Below the pieces are notes generated by a model, which searched no databases, was not told where the DNA came from, and saw nothing but the letters and a program-made list of their open reading frames with translations. Of a stretch of DNA of 64,000 nucleotides, positions 8,138 to 19,932 are shown one piece after another. The translations under genes were made by a program, and so were the position numbers. Each line of letters opens with the position of its first letter. Within the stretch, counting starts at the first letter, position 1. Source of the stretch: Sporosarcina ureae. Lineage in GTDB: Bacteria > Bacillota > Bacilli > Bacillales_A > Planococcaceae. Location: the NCBI RefSeq assembly GCF_002109325.1, contig NZ_CP015348.1, positions 1,453,501-1,517,500 on the forward strand, given 5' to 3'.

Positions 8138-10890
8138 AAATACTCTCCTTTAGTAGCCAGATATGTGCTTTCAAACTCATTCACTTTCAGCGGCACATTA
8201 AAGTAATAACCTTGCATGATATAACATTCTCTTGAAGCTAAAAATTCAGCTTGTTCCAATGTCTCGACACCTTCAGCAACTAGATCCAGTCCTAGATTTT
8301 TTGCAAGCGTGATAATTGTATTCACGATGGCAAAATTGTCGTCATTGCTTTTCAAATCCCTTATAAACGACTTATCTATTTTCAAAGCATTAATCGGTAA
8401 ATTCTTTAAATAACCTAAAGAGGAATAGCCTGTACCAAAATCATCAATAGACATCTTGATGCCTATTTCCTGTAACTCTTTCATAGTCTGTATAGTCATT
8501 TCTGTATTTTTAATGATTTGGTTCTCTGTAATTTCGAGACATAAAAGTTCCGGCGATACGCCTACTTCATCTAAAATACTTTTTACTGTTTGGAATAAAT
8601 TATTTTCCTCAAACTGGCGGGCGGATAAATTTACGGATACTACAATTGGTGGATATCCTTTATCTTGCCATTTCTTGATTTGGTTACATGCACTTCTAAT
8701 AACCCATTCTCCTATAGGAACGATCAGTCCTGTCACTTCCGCCAGCGCGATAAACTTATCCGGGGAGATTAAACCTTCTGTCATATGATTCCATCTCAAT
8801 AATGCTTCAGCTCCAATTATAGTACGTGTGCTGTAATCAATTTGAGGTTGAAAATAGATTTCCAGTTCTCCACGATCAAGCGCTTTATATAAAGCATTTT
8901 CAAACTTCACATTTTCAAACGTTTTAATATCCATCGCCACTTTATAAAAATGATAACTATTGCCGGATACTGTTTTAGACTGATACATTGCGATATCGGC
9001 ATTTTTTATTAATAACTCCGATGTCTGCCCGTCTTTCGGAAATAAGCTGATCCCTATACTGCTGTGGATATGCATTTCATGTCCTTTAAGATTGAAAGGC
9101 TTATTGAATTGATCAACAATCTTTTCGACCACTTCTTCCACTTCTGCCTCTGATTCAATAATGGGCAAATAGATAATAAATTCATCTCCACCTTGACGAG
9201 AAGCGGTAGCCCCTTCAGGTAAGCATGCACTAATACGTCGTGCTGCATGTGACAATAAAATATCTCCGTAGCTATGACCTAATAAGTCATTTACTGATTT
9301 AAAACGATCCAAATCCATAAATAGTACCGCTGCTTTTTCTCCATGCATTTGTGAATATCTCAAACCCTGATCCATTCGATCTTTTAACAGCACCCGATTA
9401 GGCAAATTGGTCAAGCTATCATAATACGCATGATATCTAATTTCTTTCTCCATCTTCTTCCTTTCGGAGATATCTTTAAACGTGACGACATCACCAACGA
9501 CCCTATTTCCTTCTTTAATGGAAGATCTAACGTATTCTACAGGGAAACTGGATTGATCTTGTCTAAAAAATGTGACATCCTCATTATTTGTAAAGTTTTC
9601 ATTGTAGATAATACTGACAGGTTTACCTATTAGTTCATTCTTGCCCTTGTAACCAAGCATAATCGCGGCAGCAGGATTACAAAACGTAATGACTCCATCT
9701 AAATCTAATCCGAATATTCCTTCGCCTGCCGAGTGTAGAATCAGTTCTTTCTCTCGACTGAGCCTTTGTAATTCTTTCATCGTTGTTTCAAGTTTAGTAT
9801 TCTTTTCTGTAATCTCTGCAGTTCGCTGTTCTATGACCAGTTCCTGTTTTTCCATATTCAATAAGTTCAATAAAGTGGAAGCAGTTGTATCAACTATGGA
9901 TTGCGTCAGTTGCTGACTCGCCAGAGAGTAATTCGGATTTTTTTGTTGGAGGTCTGCAATTACTATTAACCCCAACACTTTCCCCATTGAAACAATTGGC
10001 AGAACAAACATCGATTGAATACCAAAGTATCGGCATACCGTGTGATTTACCCGATCATCTGCAAAAACATCAGGAATGAGTTCCGCTTTTCTAGAAGCAA
10101 TCACTTCTTGGAATACTTTATCATTTTCCTCGTCAAACTCGATCTCGTCATGAGATTTAACCCACTCTTCTGGAGACCAATTGCTATTCCGATTAATCGT
10201 TGCAGGTTTAATCTTTTTATGCACTAACGGATCGATCAAGTGCACGCCAATGTTATTGTTTCCAAGGACTTTTTCGATATACAGAAAACTTGTATCCAAG
10301 GCTTCTTGCATCGTAGAACAAAGGGACAATTCCCTTGTTATATCCAACAGCAACTGCTTTTCCTGAATCAGTTCTTCTTTGTTCATCAGCAACTTGGCAT
10401 TTTGAATAGCAACAGCGGCCATATTGACATAGGACTGAACGGTTTGAATCTCCAGCTCCGTTAAATTCATCGGTATTCCATAGTCGAACAAGAAAACTAG
10501 TCCAAATAGTTCCGTCTCGCCGGTAATAGGTAAAACTAGAAGGGACTTTATCTTAAAACCTTGGACGGCCCTTGGATCAGGTCGATGATCTTTAGATGTA
10601 TCGGATATATATATTGCTCTTTTAGTTTCAATTACTTCTTTCGCCAGTAAATCGAAGTCTGTATCAATTACATGCATATCAAGTGTCATGCCGTTGATTA
10701 CTTCAGGTTTTCCTACGAACCCCCTGAATGACCCATCTGGTTGTGGCAAATAAATTCCGACCGAGTCACATTGGACAATCTCTTCTGATATTGCGGTGAC
10801 GACGTGATTCAGTACTTCTCTTAACTCTAGCTTTGTATTTATTAACTTTGTTATATTCGCAAGACGAAGATATCTCATTTGATCTTTCAC
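8134..10890 (-). CDS. GAF-GAF-PAS-GGDEF-EAL cyclic-di-GMP signalling protein
   Basis: 918 residues, GTG start at 10890 after GGGGGG. Order: GAF (about 15-165), GAF (about 185-345), coiled coil, PAS (about 375-480), GGDEF, EAL. The diguanylate cyclase motif is intact (RQGGDEF). The phosphodiesterase domain keeps EALLRW, VNLSARQF, LEITEN, DDFGTGYSS, the Lys of ALKIDKSF and AEGVE, so both halves look catalytically competent; net output cannot be predicted. No membrane helices, so it is probably a cytosolic sensor through GAF/PAS ligands. The stop codon overlaps the start of the ThDP enzyme downstream, an unusual partner for a c-di-GMP protein. Confidence 0.93.
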   Translation of the reverse strand: MKDQMRYLRLANITKLINTKLELREVLNHVVTAISEEIVQCDSVGIYLPQPDGSFRGFVGKPEVINGMTLDMHVIDTDFDLLAKEVIETKRAIYISDTSKDHRPDPRAVQGFKIKSLLVLPITGETELFGLVFLFDYGIPMNLTELEIQTVQSYVNMAAVAIQNAKLLMNKEELIQEKQLLLDITRELSLCSTMQEALDTSFLYIEKVLGNNNIGVHLIDPLVHKKIKPATINRNSNWSPEEWVKSHDEIEFDEENDKVFQEVIASRKAELIPDVFADDRVNHTVCRYFGIQSMFVLPIVSMGKVLGLIVIADLQQKNPNYSLASQQLTQSIVDTTASTLLNLLNMEKQELVIEQRTAEITEKNTKLETTMKELQRLSREKELILHSAGEGIFGLDLDGVITFCNPAAAIMLGYKGKNELIGKPVSIIYNENFTNNEDVTFFRQDQSSFPVEYVRSSIKEGNRVVGDVVTFKDISERKKMEKEIRYHAYYDSLTNLPNRVLLKDRMDQGLRYSQMHGEKAAVLFMDLDRFKSVNDLLGHSYGDILLSHAARRISACLPEGATASRQGGDEFIIYLPIIESEAEVEEVVEKIVDQFNKPFNLKGHEMHIHSSIGISLFPKDGQTSELLIKNADIAMYQSKTVSGNSYHFYKVAMDIKTFENVKFENALYKALDRGELEIYFQPQIDYSTRTIIGAEALLRWNHMTEGLISPDKFIALAEVTGLIVPIGEWVIRSACNQIKKWQDKGYPPIVVSVNLSARQFEENNLFQTVKSILDEVGVSPELLCLEITENQIIKNTEMTIQTMKELQEIGIKMSIDDFGTGYSSLGYLKNLPINALKIDKSFIRDLKSNDDNFAIVNTIITLAKNLGLDLVAEGVETLEQAEFLASRECYIMQGYYFNVPLKVNEFESTYLATKGEYL

Positions 10891-11101
10891 TATTCATCCC
10901 CCCTTTTTTCTGCGCAAATATATTGTCTACTCATAGAGTAGTAGATACTCTATTGCATATCGAGAAATAAGATCTTATTTAAGTTATTCGACAAATTATT
11001 TAAAATAGCCTTTTAATAGATGTAAAAGCTACTTTAAATATATAACGAACCAATGATTTTTGTATAAGCAAATAGTAGTGTTCCCTAAGGAATGACAAAA
11101 T

Positions 11102-11133
11102 ACTCCCCGGCAGTTGCATAGTTGCCGGGGAGT
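11102..11133 (-). terminator. Intrinsic terminator
   Basis: A perfect 11-bp GC-rich stem (arms 11102-11112 and 11123-11133) lies just after the LiaF-like gene; on the minus strand it runs into ATTTTGTCATT. Confidence 0.8.
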
Positions 11134-11147
11134 ATAGATTTATATAT

Positions 11148-11864
11148 TTAGTTTCCAAGTAGGAATTTAACGCCGCCTACGCCTACATCAACTTCTACAT
11201 GAATCGTGGTATCGGATCGACCATACACTTCGTTCACATAAATACCTTTCCCCTTGGATATAAAGTCCTTCGCTTCTATACTACCAACCCCTTTGTCTAC
11301 AACTAATTCAACGCCGATGTCTTTCGGCAAATAAATAGTTGCACCTCCTACCCCAAGATCAAGTTCTACATCGAAGCTTTCCTGCCAATCATCATCCAAG
11401 TTAATAATTGTATCGCCAACTCCCGCATCGACCGATAAGTGGCTTAGCCGAATTCCTGCTAGATCCAGTTCTGAATCTGATACACCCATTTCGACATCTA
11501 GACGCACAGGTATTTCATTAGTCAGCTGAAGTTTCCAATTATTACGTTGCTTTCGCAAAATTGATAAACCTGTTCCCTTCTGTTGAATCTTTACGTAGCC
11601 GATGTCTTTTTTATTCTTGTAGGTAACGGATGGATACCATTTTTTTATATTGGTATCGATGTTACCGTCCACCCATTCCTTCGCGCCACCTTCAATTAAG
11701 AAACTACCCGCACCGAAATCAATATCTACGTCTAGTGACTTGGCATCATCTTTTTTTATGGATAATGCGCCTGACACTTTTTCTTTCGTGAGCCGATCAT
11801 ACGTCCAGATGCCTGCCGCTCCCAACAATACAGCACCTAATACTATTATCAGTATTTTCTGCAT
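11148..11864 (-). CDS. LiaF-like membrane-anchored protein
   Basis: 238 residues: one N-terminal hydrophobic segment (ILIIVLGAVLLGAAGIW, about 4-20) that could be a signal anchor, then an all-beta domain with repeated Gly/Val/Asp turns (DFGAGSFLIEGG, DAGVGDTIINL, DLGVGGATIYLPKDIGVELVVDKGVGSIE, VGVGGVKFLLG). This repetition is typical of the LiaF C-terminal / 'toast-rack' type beta-solenoid domains associated with cell-envelope stress sensing. No LiaRS two-component genes are adjacent, so the role is inferred only from fold. It has its own terminator and an AGGAG site upstream of ATG. Confidence 0.6.
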   Translation of the reverse strand: MQKILIIVLGAVLLGAAGIWTYDRLTKEKVSGALSIKKDDAKSLDVDIDFGAGSFLIEGGAKEWVDGNIDTNIKKWYPSVTYKNKKDIGYVKIQQKGTGLSILRKQRNNWKLQLTNEIPVRLDVEMGVSDSELDLAGIRLSHLSVDAGVGDTIINLDDDWQESFDVELDLGVGGATIYLPKDIGVELVVDKGVGSIEAKDFISKGKGIYVNEVYGRSDTTIHVEVDVGVGGVKFLLGN

Positions 11865-11993
11865 AGTAACACTCCTTTATTCTATCTTAAGCGAAATGCA
11901 CAAAAATTGATTCATCCAAATGATTGAATTGTATATCCGTCTTAGGTCTGAGTGATGTATCTAAGCAGCTGGACGTATTACGAGTTCTATAAT

Positions 11994-12112
11994 TTGAATT
12001 CTACATAGTCTATGGTATTATAGAAAACAAGTTAATAGTCCGGGTTTGAGTTACTGAGAAGACCTCAAGAAGTGATTGTGCAAATGCAATCACTTTCTTG
12101 AGGTCTTTTTTT
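11994..12112 (+). promoter_or_regulatory. glpD promoter and GlpP-type antiterminator leader
   Basis: A sigma-A-like promoter, TTGAAT (11994-11999), 16 bp, TATTAT (12016-12021), is followed at the predicted 5' end by AACAAGTTAATA (12026-12037) and a GAGTT element. An intrinsic terminator then spans 12059-12112 (stem AGACCTCAAGAA paired with TTCTTGAGGTCT, T-tract). The same 5' sequence and order recur before glpF. In B. subtilis GlpP with glycerol-3-phosphate lets polymerase read through such a leader; here this is inferred from the motif and from glpP lying downstream. Confidence 0.8.
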
Positions 12113-12147
12113 GTCCCTTGACCCACTATAAAAAGGAGACGATAGAA

Positions 12148-13791
12148 TTGACAAACTTTTCATCAATGAACCGAAATGAAATTATGAATACGTTGAGCAC
12201 TGAGAATTTTGATGTTTTAATTATAGGCGGTGGTATTACCGGTGCAGGAATCGCACTGGATGCAGCGTCACGCGGTATGAAAACTGCATTGATCGAGATG
12301 CAGGATTTCGCATCTGGGACATCAAGCCGTTCAACAAAACTAGTGCATGGCGGCTTGCGTTATTTGAAGCAATTTGAAATTAAAGAAGTTGCCGAGTTGG
12401 GGAAGGAGCGCGCCGTCGTCTATGAGAACGGTCCGCATGTCACTACACCAGAGTGGATGCTATTGCCGTTTCACAAAGGCGGCACATTTGGTCCTGCATC
12501 TACAGCACTTGGATTAAAAGTATATGACTTCCTAGCTGGGGTAAAGCGCAGTGAACGTAGAAAAATGCTCAATCTCAAAGAAACTATTAAACGAGCACCA
12601 CTTATAAAAAGAGAAGGACTTCAAGGAAGCGGCTACTATGTGGAATACCGCACGGATGATGCGCGATTGACCATTGAAGTGGCAAAATCCGCAGCAAAAA
12701 AAGGTGCCACCCTATTGAATTACGCGAAAGCGGAAGGTTTTATCTACAATGAGCAAAATCAGATCTCAGGCGTCCAAGTACGGGACATGATCAAAGACGA
12801 ACTGTTGACTATTCAAGCGACAAAAGTGATCAATGCTGCAGGTCCTTGGGTCGATGAAGTGAAAGAAATTGATGGTCACTCAAACGGAAAGAACTTGATC
12901 TTGTCCAAAGGAATTCACCTAGTATTCGACCAAAGTGTATTCCCCTTGCATCAAGCAATCTATTTTGACACGCCCGATAAACGTATGATCTTTGCTGTGC
13001 CACGTGACGGGAAAGCCTATGTCGGCACAACAGATACATTCTATGAAGGTGATCCAAAGGAAATGCAAATCACCGAAGAAGACCGTACGTATATTTTAAA
13101 TGCTATCCACTACATGTTCCCTGATGTAACTGTATCTGAAAAAGATGTCGAGTCCAGCTGGGCAGGCGTTCGTCCTTTAATTCACGAAGACGGGAAAAAA
13201 CCTTCCGAGATTTCACGTAAGGACGAAATCTGGGAATCCGAACGTGGTCTGATCACGATTGCTGGTGGTAAATTAACAGGGTATCGTAAAATGGCGGAAA
13301 CGGTCGTAAACAAGATTTCTAGTCTTCTGCAGCAAGAAAAGGGATTGCAATTCAAACAATCCAATACAAAAAACATGCCGATCTCGGGCGGTGATGTTGG
13401 TGGTTCAGCTCAATATCCTCGATTCTTCAACCAAGCGATCGGCCGTGGGATGTTGCTGGGATTCACAGAGCGTGAAAGCCGCCACTTAGCTGCACTTTAC
13501 GGGTCTAATGTCGATCAAGTCTTAACCATCCCTTATGATGCATCCGAATCAATGCCGCGCATTCTCTATGTGAAATTACGTTATGCGATCGAACAGGAGA
13601 TGACTGTAAAACCGACTGATTTCTTTATTCGTCGTACGGGTGACTTGTTCTTCAATATTAAAAATGTCCAAGATGCAAAACAAGACGTACTCGTCAAAAT
13701 GGGACAGATCTTGAACTGGACTGCCGATGAACAGAAACGCTATGCGTTAGAGTTGGAAGACGAGTTACAAAAAGCTACATCCGTTGTGTAA
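12148..13791 (+). CDS. glpD: Aerobic glycerol-3-phosphate dehydrogenase (copy 1)
   Basis: FAD-dependent, membrane-associated oxidation of sn-glycerol-3-phosphate to dihydroxyacetone phosphate, feeding electrons to menaquinone. 547 residues from TTG 12148 with AAAAGGAGA upstream; an ATG 72 bp earlier falls inside the leader terminator and is rejected. N-terminal FAD motif DVLIIGGGITGAGIALDAASRG, then TSSRSTKLVHGGLRYLKQFE, and ITIAGGKLTGYRKMAE near the C-terminal FAD site. It lies behind the GlpP-type leader and 44 bp before glpP. A second copy sits at 33838-35505. Confidence 0.95.
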   Translation: MTNFSSMNRNEIMNTLSTENFDVLIIGGGITGAGIALDAASRGMKTALIEMQDFASGTSSRSTKLVHGGLRYLKQFEIKEVAELGKERAVVYENGPHVTTPEWMLLPFHKGGTFGPASTALGLKVYDFLAGVKRSERRKMLNLKETIKRAPLIKREGLQGSGYYVEYRTDDARLTIEVAKSAAKKGATLLNYAKAEGFIYNEQNQISGVQVRDMIKDELLTIQATKVINAAGPWVDEVKEIDGHSNGKNLILSKGIHLVFDQSVFPLHQAIYFDTPDKRMIFAVPRDGKAYVGTTDTFYEGDPKEMQITEEDRTYILNAIHYMFPDVTVSEKDVESSWAGVRPLIHEDGKKPSEISRKDEIWESERGLITIAGGKLTGYRKMAETVVNKISSLLQQEKGLQFKQSNTKNMPISGGDVGGSAQYPRFFNQAIGRGMLLGFTERESRHLAALYGSNVDQVLTIPYDASESMPRILYVKLRYAIEQEMTVKPTDFFIRRTGDLFFNIKNVQDAKQDVLVKMGQILNWTADEQKRYALELEDELQKATSVV

Positions 13792-13835
13792 ATACGATAG
13801 TATAAATGTATATCCATAGATGGAGGTTCCTTTAT

Positions 13836-14390
13836 ATGTCCTTTCATAACCAAAAAGTATTGCCAGCAGCACGTACACTAAAACAATTTGAAAAACTACT
13901 GGAGAGTCCGTTCGAGTATATCGTTTTACTTGAAGTGCATATAAGTAATTTAAAAACTGTTAAGCAAGAAGCGGAAAAACGTTGTAAGAAACTCATAATT
14001 CACGCGGACTTGATACAAGGTCTCAAAACAGATAATTATGCAGCTGATTTTTTATGTAATGATATTCGACCTGCAGGCATTATATCTACACGATCGAATA
14101 TGATCATGAAAGCAAAATCCAAAAACATTCTTGCGATCCAGCGTATGTTTTTACTCGATACTATTGCGTTGGAGAAAAGCTACTCTCTTATTGATCAAAC
14201 AGCTCCCGATTTCATCGAGATGCTTCCAGGTGTCATCCCTGAACTTATCGAAGAAGTCTATGAGCGCACAGGTATACCAATCATTAATGGTGGACTTATT
14301 CGTACGAAACAACATATTGAGGATGCACTCGCAGCAGGAGCCGTAGCGGTAACTACATCAGATAATCAATTATGGGAGTCCTTTACGTGA
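13836..14390 (+). CDS. glpP: Glycerol uptake operon antiterminator
   Basis: 184 residues; ATG 13836 follows TGGAGG. GlpP is an RNA-binding protein that, with glycerol-3-phosphate, prevents termination in the leaders of glp mRNAs. Recognised by its TIM-barrel-like sequence: VLPAARTLKQFEKLLES at the start, KLIIHADLIQGL, and ...DFIEMLPGVIPELIEEVYERTGIPIINGGLIRTKQHIEDALAAGAVAVTTS at the end (given in part). It lies downstream of glpD rather than ahead of glpF, so GlpP production itself would depend on read-through of the glpD leader, a possible positive loop. Confidence 0.93.
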   Translation: MSFHNQKVLPAARTLKQFEKLLESPFEYIVLLEVHISNLKTVKQEAEKRCKKLIIHADLIQGLKTDNYAADFLCNDIRPAGIISTRSNMIMKAKSKNILAIQRMFLLDTIALEKSYSLIDQTAPDFIEMLPGVIPELIEEVYERTGIPIINGGLIRTKQHIEDALAAGAVAVTTSDNQLWESFT

Positions 14391-14413
14391 TAAGAGAACT
14401 TTCTGTGTTTTTG

Positions 14414-14528
14414 TTGACAGATGATACCAACCACTCTATACTTGGAAACAAGTTAATATAAGTGGTTGAGTTTAGGAGTCCACAATTAAGTTCTTGCGTA
14501 GAGCAAGGGGTTAATTGTGGACTTTTTT
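14414..14528 (+). promoter_or_regulatory. glpF-glpK promoter and GlpP-type antiterminator leader
   Basis: A near-consensus promoter, TTGACA (14414-14419), 17 bp, TATACT (14437-14442), is followed by AACAAGTTAATA (14447-14458) and GGTTGAGTT (14464-14472). A terminator with a perfect 12-bp stem (14478-14489 and 14511-14522) ends in six Ts. Spacing of the two conserved blocks is within one base of that in the glpD leader. Confidence 0.85.
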
Positions 14529-14579
14529 GCGTCGTAAACGCTCAACTACCAAACTAACACTAGGTAGGAGGAGATGTAG

Positions 14580-16942
<2,363 letters not shown>

Positions 16943-16957
16943 GTTCTTTGCTGAAAG

Positions 16958-17020
16958 TACCTGTAGGTTCATTTGTCGTGACTGTTTTAATTGTCATGCC
17001 TTTCCCTACAGGTATTTTTC
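16958..17020 (+). terminator. Candidate terminator after glpK
   Basis: A 10-bp stem (16958-16967 with 17005-17014) with a long 37-nt loop, followed by a short T-run. The large loop makes it weaker than the other terminators here. Confidence 0.5.
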
Positions 17021-17057
17021 ATCCCGTTATCTTTTTAAACTCGCGACCCGTATGAAT

Positions 17058-17831
17058 CTACAAGGATAGTTTGTAGTGGCTAAAGACATCGAATATAGAG
17101 TAATAATAAAGTTCGCTGCCATCTAAAAATAATAGCCGATCCGCACGATTGGAAGTTAATTGTGGCTGCAATGGATTTCCATCAGGTTTACGGAAGTCGA
17201 GCTCTTGAACTATTTCGTAGGAATCAGCTTTTCTAATCAATTCAAAAAAGTGATGATGATCAAAGTACTTTCGATGCACGACCATTGCATCGCCATTGAT
17301 CGCAAATGTTTGAAATCCAAGTGCGTCAGTAGAGAATTGGAACTCGCCACTTTCATTCATTAAACCAATTTGTGCATCCATGCCAATGAAATACCAAATT
17401 TCATCATTCGCTGCCACATTCAGCGCCAAACATTCTCCTGTAAGCTTTCTATCATTCCCGTCATCTATAATATTTCCCTCATGATCCCAGCCCACTAGCC
17501 CTGAATTACCAATTGGTTTCTTCCAACCATAATTACCATAAACGCCTTCATCAAAATAACCTGTCCATATCTGATTATCTTTCGTCGTATATATATGGTC
17601 GATTCCATCGCCTAAACAGAATGAACGAATCAAGTTCCCGTCCCAATCATAGACGCGTCCATTTTGATCAACATGGGTTTCATCATGATAAATAGATCTT
17701 GCGCAAGCAAGCAGTATATGGTCATCGTCAATCGATTCAACTACATGATAATTCCACTGTTCATTCGGCAAATGCAGTACCGTCTCCTTACCATCCTTCA
17801 GACGAAGTACTTTTACGAATAAGTCTGACAA
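17058..17831 (-). CDS. Hypothetical beta-rich protein, possibly propeller-like
   Basis: 257 residues, cytosolic (no signal). Repeated strand-turn units with Trp/Asp/Gly (NGRVYDWDGNLIRSF, DNQIWTGYFDEGVYG, GLVGWDHEGNII, ANDEIWYFIGMDAQIGLMNESGEF) suggest a beta-propeller with four or more blades. I do not recognise a named family. It runs convergent to glpK and divergent from the prolyl-4-hydroxylase gene. Start MSDLFVKVLRL; no strong ribosome binding site was found. Confidence 0.6.
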   Translation of the reverse strand: MSDLFVKVLRLKDGKETVLHLPNEQWNYHVVESIDDDHILLACARSIYHDETHVDQNGRVYDWDGNLIRSFCLGDGIDHIYTTKDNQIWTGYFDEGVYGNYGWKKPIGNSGLVGWDHEGNIIDDGNDRKLTGECLALNVAANDEIWYFIGMDAQIGLMNESGEFQFSTDALGFQTFAINGDAMVVHRKYFDHHHFFELIRKADSYEIVQELDFRKPDGNPLQPQLTSNRADRLLFLDGSELYYYSIFDVFSHYKLSL

Positions 17832-18097
17832 GTATATTGAACTGCTATCAATTCATACTTTCCCATAGTGTACAGGTATATCAGATAGAAATAATAAAAT
17901 GTGAAAAACAGTTATATATCACTACCTATTTCATTACATTTCGAATATACGTCAACCAATGCAGCGTGCTAAAATATATTAAATGCAATTCCAAAGAGGA
18001 TGTGTAAAACTCAAAAGAAGTTCGTTATTAGCTGTACGCTCATCACGTTACACGGTATTTGATTTATAAAATCAAACGATTAAAGAGGTGTTCAAAG

Positions 18098-18733
18098 TTG
18101 ATAGCAGAAAATAAAGAACAAACGATATTTACTCATACAGGAAAGAAAATCATAACAGATCGTGTGATTGATATAATAGCGAAAGTCGATGAACCACTAG
18201 TCGTTGTACTCGGCAATATGTTAAGCGACGAAGAATGCGACGAACTGATTCAGCTTTCTACAGATAAAATGAAACGTTCTAAAATCGGCATAATTCATGC
18301 AGAAAATGAAATTAGAACAAGTAGCGGTATGTTTATTGAAGAACCTGATAACTTGATCGTCCTACGGATAGAAAAACGGATTGAAACAATTATGAATATC
18401 TCCATCGAACACGGCGAAAGTCTCCAAGTTCTTCACTACCTACCTGGACAAGAATATAAAGCGCATCACGACTTCTTCTCAGCAACAAGCAACGTTACGA
18501 ATAACCGGATTAGCACACTCGTCATGTACTTGAACGATGTCGAACAAGGCGGCGAAACGTACTTCCCTCACCTCAAACTGTCCATCACACCTAAAAAAGG
18601 AATGGCTGTCTACTTTGAGTATTTTTACAACGATCCGCTGATGAATGACCTAACATTACACGGTGGTGCACCAATAGAAGTCGGAGAGAAATTTGTAGCT
18701 ACGCAGTGGATGAGAAAACAAAAAGTACGGTAA
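18098..18733 (+). CDS. Prolyl 4-hydroxylase-like 2-oxoglutarate/Fe(II) oxygenase
   Basis: 211 residues from TTG 18098 (AAAGAGGTG 7 bp upstream; an earlier ATG at 18059 has no such site). The double-stranded beta-helix core carries the iron ligands His and Asp in AHHDFF and the distal His in LTLHGGAPIEVGEKFVATQW, with the 2-oxoglutarate-binding Lys ten residues after that His. Segments VVVLGNMLSDEECDELI, NNRISTLVMYLNDVEQGGETYFP and KGMAVYFEYFYND closely resemble the B. anthracis P4H protein as I remember it, which hydroxylates proline in peptides. Native substrate here unknown. Monocistronic with its own terminator. Confidence 0.85.
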   Translation: MIAENKEQTIFTHTGKKIITDRVIDIIAKVDEPLVVVLGNMLSDEECDELIQLSTDKMKRSKIGIIHAENEIRTSSGMFIEEPDNLIVLRIEKRIETIMNISIEHGESLQVLHYLPGQEYKAHHDFFSATSNVTNNRISTLVMYLNDVEQGGETYFPHLKLSITPKKGMAVYFEYFYNDPLMNDLTLHGGAPIEVGEKFVATQWMRKQKVR

Positions 18734-18778
18734 AAGGCTCTATTAACTATCATCTATAATTTATATATTCGTATTGTC

Positions 18779-18816
18779 AATCCGTCCAGTTTAATCAGCT
18801 GAACGGATTTTTTATT
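18779..18816 (+). terminator. Intrinsic terminator
   Basis: A stem pairing AATCCGT with ACGGATT, extended by CAG/CTG, is followed by TTTTTTA. It ends the prolyl-4-hydroxylase gene. Confidence 0.75.
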
Positions 18817-18946
18817 TCTCCATGATAAACACTAACGCCTACTCTGACTAAAACAAATACAACAACGTAATAAGATGATAGTATTAATCCAAAGGCTCTT
18901 TTATCTACAAAATCGAGCACTATTACTACTTTAAATGGGGAGTTTC

Positions 18947-19747
18947 ATGTATTTACTCACTATCTTTTTAATTTTTGGTATATTAACCGGTTTTTTATCT
19001 AGTATGTTTGGATTCGGCGGCGGTTTTGTCGTCATACCTGTTTTATATATTTTGTTACCTGAGTTGAATTTTCCTGAGCCGTTAGTTATGCATGTTGCTA
19101 TAGGAACATCTCTTGCGATCATGATCATCAATTCAATCAACTCTACGATCTCTCATTATCGTAGAGGCCATATTTTATGGTTTATCTTCTTTCAATTGGC
19201 ACCTGCTATTACTGTTGGCGCGTTAATAGGTGGTTTACTATCGCCTTTTATAGAAGGTGATATTCTTAGGTACTTATTTATTGGTCTTATCCTATACACC
19301 ATTTTCTCATCATTGATTGGGAAAGGTTTTATACATGTGAATACGGATAGTATACAAATGCCTGGACGCTTGAAAACATCACTCATTGGGAGCGGTGTCG
19401 GTTTTATTTCTACGTTACTTGGTGTTGGCGGTAGTCTAATGACCATTCCATTCTTGAGAAGTTGTCGATTAAAAATGGTTAATGCGGTGGCTTTAGCTAC
19501 ACCACTGAGCCTACCTATCGCGATGATTGGTGCTACTACATCCATATTTAACGGCATGCAGCAAACCGGTCTACCCCCTTGGTCATTTGGCTTTGTCTAT
19601 GTACCCGCCTTTTTCGGCATTGTGATTGGTGGTTTTATAGGCGTGCCAGTTGGAACACGCATTGCTCATCGTTTGCCCGATCAATTATTCTCCAAAGTTT
19701 ATTTGGCATTGCTTGTTGTTGTAGTTATTACGATGATAGTGAAATAA
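18947..19747 (+). CDS. TauE/SafE-family membrane permease
   Basis: 266 residues; ATG 18947 is chosen because GGGGAG (itself inside an earlier in-frame ATG at 18935) is the ribosome binding site. Eight hydrophobic segments arranged as two homologous halves, each starting with a Gly-rich turn: GILTGFLSSMFGFGGGFVVIPVL and GSGVGFISTLLGVGGSLMTIPFL, the hallmark of TauE/SafE exporters of sulfite, sulfoacetate or related organic anions. Substrate not determinable here. Monocistronic. Confidence 0.85.
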   Translation: MYLLTIFLIFGILTGFLSSMFGFGGGFVVIPVLYILLPELNFPEPLVMHVAIGTSLAIMIINSINSTISHYRRGHILWFIFFQLAPAITVGALIGGLLSPFIEGDILRYLFIGLILYTIFSSLIGKGFIHVNTDSIQMPGRLKTSLIGSGVGFISTLLGVGGSLMTIPFLRSCRLKMVNAVALATPLSLPIAMIGATTSIFNGMQQTGLPPWSFGFVYVPAFFGIVIGGFIGVPVGTRIAHRLPDQLFSKVYLALLVVVVITMIVK

Positions 19748-19851
19748 AGATCTACTCAGTTATTGAATGAAAAAAGACGCTTACTGAAGATTTCGGTACG
19801 TGGCAGTTCTATCCACAAACACTAAAAGATGAATCAACTCATTTTATTAAA

Positions 19852-19886
19852 AAAGCGCCAACTCCATAGACTGGAGTTGACGCTTT
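19852..19886 (-). terminator. Bidirectional intrinsic terminator
   Basis: A 15-bp stem with one G-U pair (19852-19866 and 19872-19886) and a 5-nt loop, flanked by A and T runs. It lies between the convergent TauE/SafE and oxidoreductase genes. Confidence 0.8.
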
Positions 19887-19932
19887 AAATATAGCTTATG
19901 ATAAAATTGTCTTCTTCCCTTAGGAAAAATCC

